Positions 26,865 to 36,616 of a DNA stretch of 64,000 nucleotides are shown here, one piece after another. The first letter of the stretch is position 1. Each line of letters begins with the position of its first letter. The stretch is from Niallia sp. Man26 (GTDB lineage Bacteria; Bacillota; Bacilli; Bacillales; Cytobacillaceae). The notes beneath the pieces were generated by a model. The model was not told where the DNA came from. It ran no database searches and saw nothing but the letters and a program-made list of their open reading frames with translations. Made by a program: the position numbers and the translations under genes. The stretch lies in NCBI RefSeq assembly GCF_022049065.2, contig NZ_CP095746.1, positions 124,001 to 188,000 of the forward strand, written 5' to 3'.

Positions 26865-26892
26865 TGAGATTGAACAAAGGGCTGAATTGATT

Positions 26893-28626
26893 ATGCAAAA
26901 ATTAAAGCAGACCATCTGGTTATATAAAAAAAGAATTTTTCTTTTAATGGGATTAACATTAATACTTGGTATAGCCGTTATTACACAGGCTTTCGCAATG
27001 ACGAATATAGTGGATGGTGTCTTCTTGAATCATCAAACCTTTTCAGCAGTTATACCATGGTTAATCCTATTATTATTCATACTATTGATTAGATCTAGTT
27101 CTGATTATCTAAGTAAACGTATCGGTGTTTCCATTGCGAGCGATGTAAAGAATGCTACGCGTAAAGAATTATTAACGAAATATGCTGGTAGCTCTATTCA
27201 GTTAGCAGAAAAAGGGCAAACAGGTAAAAAGGTTAGTATGCTGCTTGATGGTGTGGATGAGATGGATAGCTTTTATAGTCAATTTATTCCGCAAGTGATG
27301 CAGAGCACCTTTGTACCGATTTTAGTGCTAATAATCATTTTTACACAACATATCAATTCAGGTTTAATACTATTAGTTTCCGCTCCTTTTATTCCGATCT
27401 ATATGATTATCATCGGAATTAAAACGCAAAAAAAATCAGAAGAGAAGTTAGAAAAACTAGCTTCTTTTTCTGGTAACTTTTTAGATGCATTAAAAGGACT
27501 CGTTACGTTAAAGTTATTTGACCAAACGAAACGTCAAAAGGATGAATTAGAAAAAAGTAGTTTGAGTTTTCGTGACACAACTCTTGATATACTAAAGATT
27601 GCTTTTACACAATCCTTTGCACTTGAACTTATCTCCATGTTAAGTATAGGAATTGTTGCACTGGAATTGGCTATACAGATGATTATTTATGAAAACATGT
27701 CATTCTTTACGGCCTTTTTAATTCTTATATTAGTTCCTGAGTTTTTTACTTCATTAAAAGAACTAGGAACAACATTCCATAATGGCAGAGCAAGTATGGG
27801 AGCGACGAAAAAAGTATTAGAAGAATTTGAGGAACAAGAAAACTTGTTGTTATGGGGAAAAGAAGAGCTGCCAAAGCAGGATGTTCCTCCAACTATATTA
27901 CTTGATCAAGTAGGATATACCTATCCTGTTGGGGACTTTCAATTAAAGCCGGTCACTGCTACGTTCTTGCCAAAACAAAAGATTGCCATAGTTGGTGCAA
28001 GTGGAACAGGGAAATCTACTTTACTTAACATATTGGCAGGAATGATAACTCCAGATCATGGGTCAGTTAAAATTAATAGTAGAGAGCTGACTAGCTATAC
28101 AGAAGCTTCCTGGTTAAATCAGATCTCTTACATTTCACAGCACCCTTATATTTTTTCTGGTACGATAGCCGAAAATATATCAATGGGGATTACAGATAAG
28201 GTAGAAGAAACAGCTATAGAAGAGGCTGCAAGATTGGCTGGGCTTTTACCACTTATAAAATCTTTAGAAAAAGGGTTTCAAACAGAAATAGGGGAAGCAG
28301 GCAGGGGATTATCTAGCGGCGAGAAACAAAGGGTATCCATTGCCAGAGCCTTTCTGAAAAAACCGAATATAGTTTTACTTGATGAGCCAACACGAGGACT
28401 TGATCTTGCTACGGAAAGTATCTTGCAGCAATCGATTGAAATGCTAAGTGAAAAGGCGACTGTTATAACGGTAGCACATCGATTGCATACCATTAAAAAT
28501 GCAGATCAGATTCTCTATCTAGAGAATGGGCAGTTACAAGCAACTGGTTCGCATGAATACTTGGTTGAGAATATCCCAGCATATAAAAAAATTGTTACCA
28601 TTCAAAAAGGGGGGGCTAAACAATGA
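26893..28626 (+). CDS. cydC: ABC exporter for cytochrome bd assembly
   Basis: Half-transporter with six membrane helices and a C-terminal ATPase: Walker A GASGTGKST, signature LSSGEKQR, Walker B NIVLLDEP and the H-loop AHRLHTI. With its partner it exports thiols (cysteine/glutathione in E. coli) or haem-linked compounds needed to assemble cytochrome bd. The frame is open from 26833 inside cydB; I prefer the ATG at 26893, with AAAGGG 11 bases upstream, giving 577 residues. A TTG at 26887 is also possible. Firmicute cydC and cydD names are sometimes swapped. Confidence 0.92.
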   Translation: MQKLKQTIWLYKKRIFLLMGLTLILGIAVITQAFAMTNIVDGVFLNHQTFSAVIPWLILLLFILLIRSSSDYLSKRIGVSIASDVKNATRKELLTKYAGSSIQLAEKGQTGKKVSMLLDGVDEMDSFYSQFIPQVMQSTFVPILVLIIIFTQHINSGLILLVSAPFIPIYMIIIGIKTQKKSEEKLEKLASFSGNFLDALKGLVTLKLFDQTKRQKDELEKSSLSFRDTTLDILKIAFTQSFALELISMLSIGIVALELAIQMIIYENMSFFTAFLILILVPEFFTSLKELGTTFHNGRASMGATKKVLEEFEEQENLLLWGKEELPKQDVPPTILLDQVGYTYPVGDFQLKPVTATFLPKQKIAIVGASGTGKSTLLNILAGMITPDHGSVKINSRELTSYTEASWLNQISYISQHPYIFSGTIAENISMGITDKVEETAIEEAARLAGLLPLIKSLEKGFQTEIGEAGRGLSSGEKQRVSIARAFLKKPNIVLLDEPTRGLDLATESILQQSIEMLSEKATVITVAHRLHTIKNADQILYLENGQLQATGSHEYLVENIPAYKKIVTIQKGGAKQ

Positions 28627-30341
28627 GCGCTTTGCTAAAAGTAATTAAACTAGTTTTAATAGAGAAAAAAGATATCGTTATTGCGGTTATCTGTGGCTTT
28701 ATTGCTGGAATTAGTAGTGTAGGTTTATTTGCAGCAAGTGGTTATCTTATTTCTAAATCGGCCTTAACCCCTCCCTTTTATACATTAATTGTATTAACAT
28801 CAACTGTAAAATTATTAGGTCTAGTTAAAGCAGGGGCAAAATACGGAGAGCGTCTTTATTCCCACAGAGCAACATTTACCATTTTAAGTAATTTGCGAGT
28901 GGCTTTTTTTGAAAAATTAACCCCACTTGTTCCAAATGTTTTTCAAAAGTATAGAAGTGGAGATTTACTAGCACGTGTAGTTGGAGACGTAGAAAGTTTA
29001 CAAAATTTCTTTCTGAGAGTTTTTTACCCACCAATGGTGTTATTACTTGTTTTTATTAGTACCATTTTCTTTGCTAGCTTCTATTCAATGGAGATTGCTG
29101 TAATCCTTTTAATTGGATTTTTATTGACCACCGTCCTTATTCCAGCGCTATTTACCTTAAGACAAGTGAAGATTAATGGCAAAGTTAGAAATGAACGTGG
29201 TGAATTATCCACATATATTACAGAAATGATGTTTGGCTTTCGTGATTTAAAGTTATTTCAACAATTACAAACAAAACAAAATCATTTAATAAGTCAATCA
29301 GAAGCCTATATTGCTCAACAAAAAGCTAAAAATATAAATAAAATATCCAGTCAATCGTTTAATGGATTTATTACCTTTGTAGTCAGCTGGTTTGTCTTAG
29401 CCTTTGGAGCATATTTAGTTACGAATGGTACATTAGAAGGGATATTTTTGGCAATGCTAGTCATGGTTTCCCTTACTGTCTTTGAGCCTGCAGCACCAAT
29501 GGCCGTCTTTCCAATCTATATGCAAGAAAGCAGTGATGCTTCCAAGCGTTTATATGATGTAGTAGAAGACCCAGACGTACAGGTTAATGAGACTAAGGCG
29601 ACTATATTTAAATTACCGGATAATGCCCCATCACTACACTTTAAAGAAATCCAGTTTACACACCAAGGCGATTGGCGGACAACAATCCCTAATCTTTCAT
29701 TAACGATACCATCTAAATCGAAAGTAGCAATTGTAGGTGCAAGTGGTTCTGGAAAATCCACATTACTGCAAATTGCCTTAAAGTTACTACAAGTTCAAAA
29801 CGGTAAAGTATTCTGGGATAAACAAGATACAGCAAGTATTGCAGGCGAAGCAATCTGGGAACAAGCAAAGGTAGTGTTGCAGGAAAATCATTTCTTTTAT
29901 GGTACCATCCGAGAAAATCTAAAATTAGCTGGAGCTGAACTTACAGATGATCAGTTGAAAGCTGCCTTAACTAACGTAAATCTTGAACAATTTTCATTAG
30001 ATCAGCAAGTATTAGAAAACGGTGAAAATCTTTCAGGAGGAGAAAAACAGCGATTAGCCATTGCTAGAGCTTTCCTAAAGAAAGGACATCTGTGGTTATT
30101 AGATGAGCCCACTTCATCATTAGATGCACTGACAGAACAAAGTATTTATCAGCGACTTTTCGAATATGCAAAAGAGGATACTTTAATACTAATCAGTCAT
30201 AGGCTGCAAGGATTAGACAGAATGGATCTAATTATTGTAATGGACCAAGGAAATATTATAGAATACGGTTCCTACCAAGAGCTTTTGAACAAAGAAGGAT
30301 ATTTCTTTCAAATGAAAACATTAGAAGAAAGTTTACTTTAA
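28623..30341 (+). CDS. cydD: ABC exporter for cytochrome bd assembly, second half
   Basis: 572-residue half-transporter: membrane domain followed by an ATPase with GASGSGKST, LSGGEKQR, LWLLDEP and SHRLQGL. It overlaps the previous gene by ATGA, and GGGGGG stands just upstream as ribosome site. It closes the cydABCD operon and pairs with the preceding exporter. Confidence 0.93.
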   Translation: MSALLKVIKLVLIEKKDIVIAVICGFIAGISSVGLFAASGYLISKSALTPPFYTLIVLTSTVKLLGLVKAGAKYGERLYSHRATFTILSNLRVAFFEKLTPLVPNVFQKYRSGDLLARVVGDVESLQNFFLRVFYPPMVLLLVFISTIFFASFYSMEIAVILLIGFLLTTVLIPALFTLRQVKINGKVRNERGELSTYITEMMFGFRDLKLFQQLQTKQNHLISQSEAYIAQQKAKNINKISSQSFNGFITFVVSWFVLAFGAYLVTNGTLEGIFLAMLVMVSLTVFEPAAPMAVFPIYMQESSDASKRLYDVVEDPDVQVNETKATIFKLPDNAPSLHFKEIQFTHQGDWRTTIPNLSLTIPSKSKVAIVGASGSGKSTLLQIALKLLQVQNGKVFWDKQDTASIAGEAIWEQAKVVLQENHFFYGTIRENLKLAGAELTDDQLKAALTNVNLEQFSLDQQVLENGENLSGGEKQRLAIARAFLKKGHLWLLDEPTSSLDALTEQSIYQRLFEYAKEDTLILISHRLQGLDRMDLIIVMDQGNIIEYGSYQELLNKEGYFFQMKTLEESLL

Positions 30342-30831
30342 AAAGGAATAAATAATAGACAAGAGTGTGAAACACGCCAACTATGCACTAGATATAAGAG
30401 CTATTGTATTTTGGTGTCGTTTTTTCACCACAATTATTAATACTATGTGTAGTATAATGAATATCAGATTAGCCAGTTCCTCCTAGGTAACTGGCTTTTT
30501 GAATTGTTGTACTGGAATTTTTGCAGAAAGGGGTATTTGCTGATTCTAAGAAATATGTACAATGTTCATAAGTTTTGCTTGAAATAACATATTTTTTTGA
30601 TAACCTAATTTTATAAAAAAGTTTCAAGGATTCCTATATCAACCACTTTATTATTCCCATAGACCTGACCTTAATCTCTATACTCTTGAAAACATTCAGA
30701 TTATAATTTGATTCTTCATAAGTTGTCAATTTTCCCATCAAATTCATTGAAAGCTGTTGAGAGGCATATTAAAAATATCCCAGGCAGTTTAACAAATTAG
30801 AAGTCCTAGATAAGGTTTGTTACTGTATGCA
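30342..30831. other. Gene-free stretch after cydABCD
   Basis: Apart from the terminator at 30471 no gene or repeat was recognised. Short Leu/Ile-rich frames are present but none is convincing. Confidence 0.4.
30471..30500 (+). terminator. Terminator after cydABCD
   Basis: AGCCAGTT and AACTGGCT form an 8-bp stem followed by TTTT, 130 bases past cydD. Confidence 0.75.
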
Positions 30832-30893
30832 ATCTAATTGTTGCACTACTTATCCTAAGAAGTGGCTATTAAGTTACTAAAAGTTACTAAGGA
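30832..30893 (+). pseudogene. Scrap of a second czcD copy
   Basis: TTGCACTACTTATCCTAAGA and the following AGTGGCTATT match czcD bases 15438-15473 almost exactly, then continue GTTACTAA with a small repetition (AAGTTACTAAAAGTTACTAAGG). It is all that is left of the czcD gene of the second block copy. Confidence 0.8.
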
Positions 30894-30933
30894 ACCTATA
30901 ATAATCCTACTAATAAATTTGGTGGTATAAAGT

Positions 30934-30985
30934 TTGACAAATACAAGGATATTCATATATTCTATATATGAATGAGTGCGCATTT
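30934..30985 (+). promoter_or_regulatory. Promoter and conserved leader of ArsR gene, copy 2
   Basis: TTGACA at 30934-30939, a drifted -10 region near TATTCT/TATTCA, then TATATGAATGAGTGCGCATT identical to copy 1. Confidence 0.55.
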
Positions 30986-31038
30986 AAGAATATAGATGCA
31001 TTCTAATTTATTTTTTAGAAAGATGGTGGGATAAGTAA

Positions 31039-31338
31039 ATGAAAAGAGATATCAACTCTTTGTTATCTGATGAAAATATAAAGGGACTTTCACGTCTTTG
31101 TAAAGTACTTACAAATCCAACAAGAATAAAAATATTATCTTTGATATATAAAAAAGAGTTAACAATAAATCAGATTTCTGACAGACTGAAAATGTCTAGT
31201 TCTATGATATCTAATCAAGTAAACTATTTAACAAATGTAAAATATATTGAGTGTAGAAAAGGGTCAGAGAATTTTTATAGACATGACGACGAAGAACTAA
31301 TTATTACAATAAACCAATTATTAAAACAAGCATATTAA
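31039..31338 (+). CDS. ArsR-family repressor, copy 2
   Basis: 99-residue ArsR/SmtB-family protein, 96 of 99 residues identical to the copy at 16110. Both copies are intact, so both may be functional and cross-regulate. The gene is convergent with the intact ltaS at 31427. In this copy the upstream czcD is reduced to a scrap, so the regulator no longer has a neighbouring efflux gene. Confidence 0.88.
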   Translation: MKRDINSLLSDENIKGLSRLCKVLTNPTRIKILSLIYKKELTINQISDRLKMSSSMISNQVNYLTNVKYIECRKGSENFYRHDDEELIITINQLLKQAY

Positions 31339-31365
31339 TAATATCAAATACCAAAGTTATATTTC

Positions 31366-31419
31366 ATCCAACAGAAGAACCTATCCAGTAAGTTACTAGA
31401 TAGGTTCTTTCTGTTGGAT
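31366..31419. terminator. Hairpin between ArsR copy 2 and ltaS
   Basis: The arms are those of the hairpin at 16437 with one base deleted and one changed. It is placed between convergent genes, so it probably acts in both directions. Confidence 0.65.
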
Positions 31420-31426
31420 ATGAAAT

Positions 31427-33376
31427 TTATTCTTTATCATTATCAGTTCTTGTATAAAAGTAATCATTTGGATCTATCGGTTTAAAGTTTTTAGGAGTAT
31501 AGAATCTTAAAAGATCACCATTTACTACTTTATCGGAAAGAGAAAGGGTGGTAGTGACCTTATCTAGAAGCCTTTTTGCCTCAATGGTTTGCTCATCCTG
31601 TATTACCTTTCCCGTTTTTGAATTGTAAAATTTTTCATCAATTGATGATATGGTTGGACTTACAAAGTCACCGTTTCTAAATGGTACAAGTTCATTATGG
31701 TCTTCAGATAAAAGGTCTGTCCCAAATTGAATATATTTTTTCGTATCAATACCCAGAAGATGTAATAGTGTTGGCAACAGGTCAATTTGTCCACCATACT
31801 CTTCAATCGTTCCACCTTTTTGGCCGGGTACACGAATGAATAAAGGAACACGCTGTAGTGCAGCTGATTCAAAGGGAGTTACTTCTTTTCCAATCACTTT
31901 CTCCATTGCTGTATTATGATTCTCTGAAATTCCGTAATGGTCTCCATACATGATGATAATAGAGTTATCATATAAACCAGTTTTCTTTAAGTAATCAAAA
32001 AAGTTATTTAAAGCCTCATCTGCGTAACGTGCTGTTTGAAAATAGTTGTCTACAGATTTATCTTCTGTAGTAGCAGGCTCTATAGAAGTTTCCTCTTGAT
32101 TCATCGTATAAGGATAATGATTGGAAACAGTGATAAACTTAGCATAAAATGGCTGTTTCAGAGAATTAAGTAAAGGAACGGACTTTTGAAAAAATGGCTT
32201 GTCCATAATACCATAACCGGTCATTTGTTCAGGGTCTACATCATCATAATAGCTTTCATCAAAAAAATTAGTATAACCTAAAGACTTATACATTTCGTTT
32301 CTGTTCCAAAAGCTACCTGCGTTACCATGGAAAACGGCAGAAGTATAGCCTTGTTGTCCTAAAATACCAGGTGCAGCTTGGTAAGAATTACCACTTTTAG
32401 TTGTAAAGGCAGAACCCCTAGACAAGCCGTAGAGTGAATTTTCTATCATAAATTCTGCATCAGAGGTTTTTCCTTGTGCTGTTTGATGGAAGAAGTTATT
32501 AAAATATAAAGTATTTTCATCTTGTGTTAGTGAGTTTAAAAACGGAGTAACCTCTTCGCCGTTTAAACTATAGTTTATAACAAAATTTTGAATGGACTCT
32601 AAGTGGAAATATATAACGTTCATTCCTTTACCAATACCAAAGTATTCTGGGTTAGGCTTAGCATAATTTGCTTGAGTAAAGTTAACAACTTCTGTTATTT
32701 CGTCACTTGAAGCTAATACCCTTTGTGCGGAAGCTCTTGTACTTTGTATACCATCATAAATAGTGTAGTTATATAAACCTAAATACTTTACAATATAATT
32801 TCTATCAAATCCTCTTGTTAATAATTGTGGCCTATCTGTCTCCGCTAAAATCAAATTACCTATAGACAAGAGTAAACCAATAGCAAACAAACCCAGTTTC
32901 TGCTTTCTTTTTAAGTTTCTATTGTCGATTTTAATAAATTTTACTGCAAATAATATTAGTAACATAATAAAATCAAAAAAGAATAGAAAATCATACGGTT
33001 TTAATAATGAAAAAAGGCTACTACTTACATCACCAAAGTTTTGAGTTTGGGTTAAAGTTGGCAGGGTAATGAAATCATTAAAAAAACGATAGTATAGAAC
33101 ATTTGCATACAATAAGAATGATAGAAAGAAATATAAGCCAAATAGTAGATAGTATTTTTTTCGTCCTTTAAATAGCAATGCTATGCCTAAAAATAATAAA
33201 GAAGAACCAAGCGGGTTTAAAAATAATAAAAACTGCTGTAAGAGGTTTTCAATCCCTAATTTAAATTGTGTTATTTGTACAAAGTAGGTCTTTAACCATA
33301 TTAAAAATACCATAAAAAGATAAATAACCATGATATTATTTAATTTTTTAAATTTATTAAGGTAGCTAGTTTCCAT
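31427..33376 (-). CDS. Lipoteichoic acid synthase-family sulfatase-fold enzyme
   Basis: 649-residue LtaS-family protein: five N-terminal membrane helices and an extracellular phosphoglycerol transferase domain. Visible catalytic motifs are the nucleophile Thr in AQGKTSDAEFMIENSLYG, FHGNAGSFWNRNEMYK, and the metal-binding MYGDHYGISENHN. Such enzymes polymerise or prime glycerol phosphate from phosphatidylglycerol. Bacillus has several paralogues (LtaS, YfnI, YqgS, YvgJ) and I cannot tell which this is. I chose the ATG at 33376 after AGAGGTG over the upstream in-frame start at 33409. A dead partial copy lies at 16.5 kb. Confidence 0.93.
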   Translation of the reverse strand: METSYLNKFKKLNNIMVIYLFMVFLIWLKTYFVQITQFKLGIENLLQQFLLFLNPLGSSLLFLGIALLFKGRKKYYLLFGLYFFLSFLLYANVLYYRFFNDFITLPTLTQTQNFGDVSSSLFSLLKPYDFLFFFDFIMLLILFAVKFIKIDNRNLKRKQKLGLFAIGLLLSIGNLILAETDRPQLLTRGFDRNYIVKYLGLYNYTIYDGIQSTRASAQRVLASSDEITEVVNFTQANYAKPNPEYFGIGKGMNVIYFHLESIQNFVINYSLNGEEVTPFLNSLTQDENTLYFNNFFHQTAQGKTSDAEFMIENSLYGLSRGSAFTTKSGNSYQAAPGILGQQGYTSAVFHGNAGSFWNRNEMYKSLGYTNFFDESYYDDVDPEQMTGYGIMDKPFFQKSVPLLNSLKQPFYAKFITVSNHYPYTMNQEETSIEPATTEDKSVDNYFQTARYADEALNNFFDYLKKTGLYDNSIIIMYGDHYGISENHNTAMEKVIGKEVTPFESAALQRVPLFIRVPGQKGGTIEEYGGQIDLLPTLLHLLGIDTKKYIQFGTDLLSEDHNELVPFRNGDFVSPTISSIDEKFYNSKTGKVIQDEQTIEAKRLLDKVTTTLSLSDKVVNGDLLRFYTPKNFKPIDPNDYFYTRTDNDKE

Positions 33377-33714
33377 ATTTACACCTCTTTTATGTCTATT
33401 GTATCTCACTTGACGATTAACTTAATATGTCTAAGTGAACATGTATTATTATAATACATTTTGTTTTATATTGAATAGCAAAAACACAGAAGTATCTGGT
33501 AACTAAATAATAAAATGGAAAAATATTACTTCTTAATTTCGTCACAATTACATTTATTTTTATATGTTACCATTATAAAGATAGTGAAAATATCAGATTT
33601 AAATGAATGATTGCACATATATATTTATTTAAATATGGTTAGGTGTGCATGTAGTGATTAAGTGTGAGGGGGGATAAGACTTTATTAATCAAATTTTTTA
33701 AAGAAAGGATACAG
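33377..33714. promoter_or_regulatory. Divergent promoter region of ltaS and qox, with a motif shared with copC
   Basis: GTCACAATTA at 33541, 13 bases, ATGTTACCATTATAA, then AGAT. Almost the same arrangement precedes copC: GTCACAATTA at 46776, 14 bases, ATGTTATCATTATAA, then CGAT. The TATAA end could be a -10 element. The shared upstream box suggests a common regulator or simply a related promoter. Confidence 0.45.
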
Positions 33715-34635
33715 ATGATGAAAACAAAAAAGATTGTTTATTTTACAGCTATATTAAGTCTTGTTCTTTTAACAGGGTGTGAGCCTCTAATGGTTTTGGA
33801 TCCAAAAGGCCCACAAGGAAGAATAACTGCCGATATTATTAAGATATCTATATGGACAATGGCTATCGTAGTAGTTTCTGTATTAGCTTTATATTCTTAT
33901 ATGGTATGGAAATACAGGGCTTCCAAACAAAAAGAGGATTACGAACCGCCTCATATTGAAGGTAGCATAAAATTAGAAATAATTTGGACAGCTATACCTA
34001 TTCTAATTGTTGCTTTTTTATCCTTCATAACAATCAAATCTACCTATGAAGTGGAAGATATACCAAAGGGATATAGTCAAGAACCACTTGTTATTTATGC
34101 GTCGTCATCCAATTGGAAGTGGCACTTTAGTTACCCAGAAGAGGATATAGAGACAGTTAACTACCTCTTTATTCCTACAGACCGACCAATACAGTTTAAG
34201 TTATATTCTTACGGACCTATCTCTAGCTTTTGGATCCCGCAATTAGGTGGCCAGAAATATGCAATGGCTGATATGCTGAACACCTTAAATCTAGCTGCAG
34301 ATGTACCAGGTGAATATCCAGGTCGTAATGCAAATTTCACTGGAGAAGGATTTGCTCAGCAAACTTTTAATGTTCAGGCAATGCCGGAGGATGAATATAA
34401 GGAGTGGGTAACAGAAGTAAAAAGTACAGCAGAAAAACTAACAGAGGAAAAATTTAATGAATTGTTAAAACCTGGTCATTTGGGTCAGTCAACTTATAAT
34501 GGAACTCATTTGGGCTTTTCTCCACCGCCTCATGATATGAAAGCGAATACGGAAGATGAAGAAAAAGGGAATTCCGCAGATTCAAATGAGACAGGTAATA
34601 TGTCAGATACGAACATGGATGGTATGAACCATTAA
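33715..34635 (+). CDS. qoxA: Quinol oxidase subunit II
   Basis: 306-residue lipoprotein subunit of the aa3-type menaquinol oxidase. A lipobox (LVLLTGC) ends the signal peptide, two membrane helices follow (about residues 40-60 and 85-105), then a cupredoxin-like domain (SSNWKWHFSYPEED). The CuA ligands of cytochrome c oxidases are absent, as expected for a quinol oxidase. The C-terminal tail is an unusual Glu/Asn/Met/His-rich extension ending MSDTNMDGMNH. The start is ATG at 33715 after AAAGAAAGGAT; an adjacent ATG at 33718 is possible. It is the first gene of qoxABCD. Confidence 0.93.
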   Translation: MMKTKKIVYFTAILSLVLLTGCEPLMVLDPKGPQGRITADIIKISIWTMAIVVVSVLALYSYMVWKYRASKQKEDYEPPHIEGSIKLEIIWTAIPILIVAFLSFITIKSTYEVEDIPKGYSQEPLVIYASSSNWKWHFSYPEEDIETVNYLFIPTDRPIQFKLYSYGPISSFWIPQLGGQKYAMADMLNTLNLAADVPGEYPGRNANFTGEGFAQQTFNVQAMPEDEYKEWVTEVKSTAEKLTEEKFNELLKPGHLGQSTYNGTHLGFSPPPHDMKANTEDEEKGNSADSNETGNMSDTNMDGMNH

Positions 34636-34669
34636 TAATAAATCTTTTTCCTGAAAGGAGTACTACCGT

Positions 34670-36616
34670 ATGGATTTTTTCGATAGATTTGCTGTTCCAA
34701 ATCCAGGGCCAACAATCTATGCTTCTATGGTTGCAATAGCCCTTACCGTTATAGGGACATTAGTGTTTATAACGTATACAAAAAAGTGGGGGTATTTATG
34801 GCGAGAGTGGTTAACAACTGTAGATCATAAAAAAATAGGTATTTTATATTTAATCTCAGCATTATTAATGCTTTTCCGTGGTGGAGCCGATGCCATTATG
34901 ATGAGGGCGCAAACAGCGGTTCCAGATAATAATTTATTAAATGCTCAGGAATATAATGAAATCTTTACTACACATGGTGTAGTTATGATTATATTTATGG
35001 CGATGGCATTTATCATGGCTCTTATGAACTTTGTAGTACCGCTGCAAATCGGTGCGAGAGACGTCGCCTTTCCAAGGCTAAACGCAGTTAGTTTTTGGTT
35101 ATATTTCTTTGGAGCCATGTTATTCAATATTTCTTTCGTAGTTGGAGGTTCACCAGATTCTGGTTGGTCTTCTTACTTCCCATTAGCCGGAACTGAGTTT
35201 AGTAAATCTGTAGGTACGAATTATTACATGACTGCACTACAAATTTCTGGAATAGGTACATTAATAACAGGTATTAACTTTGTTACTACTATCTTAAAAA
35301 TGAGAGCTCCAGGTATGACTCTTATGAAAATGCCGATGTTTACTTGGTCAGCACTGATTACAAACTTAATCATTGTATTTGCCTTTCCTATTTTAACCAT
35401 TGCATTAATCATGGGAACAATGGATCGACTGTTTGGTACGAACTTCTTTACAACCACTGATGGTGGGATGGATATGCTTTGGGCTAACCTATTTTGGGTG
35501 TGGGGGCATCCAGAAGTATACATCCTCATATTGCCGGCTTTCGGTATATACAGTGAAATTATTCCAACCTTCGCTAAGAGAAATTTATATGGATATAAAT
35601 CAATGGTAATATCGATCGTTGCAATTTCTGTACTTTCCTTCTTAGTATGGGTTCACCATTTCTTTACTATGGGACAAGGTGCATTAGTAAATAGTATCTT
35701 CTCTGTTACTACAATGGCTATTGCGGTACCAACGGGTATTAAGATTTTCAACTGGCTGTTTACCTTAAGGAAGGGTAAAATACAGTTTACGGTTCCGATG
35801 CTATATTCTCTAGGATTCATCCCTATTTTCACAATAGGTGGAGTGACTGGAGTAATGCTTGGAATGGCAAGTGCTGACTACCAATACCATAATACAATGT
35901 TTCTAGTAGCTCACTTTCACTTAGTAATTATTCCTGGGGTTGTTTTTGCAATGCTTGCTGGGTTGACTTATTGGTGGCCAAAGATGTTTGGATACATGCT
36001 AAGCGAAAGAATTGGAAAATGGGCATTCTGGTTTATTTCTATAAGCGTCTGTGTCACTTTCTTCCCAATGTTCATTTCAGGATTAGATGGTCAGGCACGA
36101 AGAATGTATACCTATTCTGAGTCAACAGGTTTTGGTATATGGAATATGATCTCCTTTATAGGAGCTTTAGGACTATTAGTTGGGTTTGTCCTAATAGTTT
36201 ACAATATTCTTTACAGCTTCAAGAATGCACCAAGAAATATTTCTTCCGACCCTTGGGATGCAAGATCTTTAGAATGGGCAACTAAATCACCTGTCCCAGA
36301 GTACAATTTTGCTATAACTCCTACAGTTGATTCAACAGAAGCATTTTGGGATTCAAAGAAAAAGGGTTATAAGTTATTTAAAGGGAAAGTAGATAAAATT
36401 CATATGCCAAATAACAGTGGCATGCCTTTTGTTCTAGGTTTTATCTTCTTTGTTTGGGGATTTGCCTTTGTATTTGCACTTTGGATTTTATTAATTATAG
36501 CAACAGTAGCTATCTTTATTTGTTTAGCATTTAGATCAAACGAAAAAGATAACGGAAGATATATTCCTAAGGAAACAGTAGAGAAAATAGAAAATTCGTT
36601 AGGAGGTCCGAAATAA
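34670..36616 (+). CDS. qoxB: Quinol oxidase subunit I
   Basis: 648-residue haem-copper oxidase core subunit, a proton-pumping membrane protein with about 14 helices. CuB and active-site Tyr ligands are in WGHPEVYILILPAFGIYSEI, the CuB His pair in WVHHFFTMGQG, and haem ligands in THGVVMIIFMAMA and VAHFHLVIIPG. The length matches Bacillus QoxB. AAGGAG precedes the ATG. Its stop overlaps the qoxC start. Confidence 0.97.
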   Translation: MDFFDRFAVPNPGPTIYASMVAIALTVIGTLVFITYTKKWGYLWREWLTTVDHKKIGILYLISALLMLFRGGADAIMMRAQTAVPDNNLLNAQEYNEIFTTHGVVMIIFMAMAFIMALMNFVVPLQIGARDVAFPRLNAVSFWLYFFGAMLFNISFVVGGSPDSGWSSYFPLAGTEFSKSVGTNYYMTALQISGIGTLITGINFVTTILKMRAPGMTLMKMPMFTWSALITNLIIVFAFPILTIALIMGTMDRLFGTNFFTTTDGGMDMLWANLFWVWGHPEVYILILPAFGIYSEIIPTFAKRNLYGYKSMVISIVAISVLSFLVWVHHFFTMGQGALVNSIFSVTTMAIAVPTGIKIFNWLFTLRKGKIQFTVPMLYSLGFIPIFTIGGVTGVMLGMASADYQYHNTMFLVAHFHLVIIPGVVFAMLAGLTYWWPKMFGYMLSERIGKWAFWFISISVCVTFFPMFISGLDGQARRMYTYSESTGFGIWNMISFIGALGLLVGFVLIVYNILYSFKNAPRNISSDPWDARSLEWATKSPVPEYNFAITPTVDSTEAFWDSKKKGYKLFKGKVDKIHMPNNSGMPFVLGFIFFVWGFAFVFALWILLIIATVAIFICLAFRSNEKDNGRYIPKETVEKIENSLGGPK

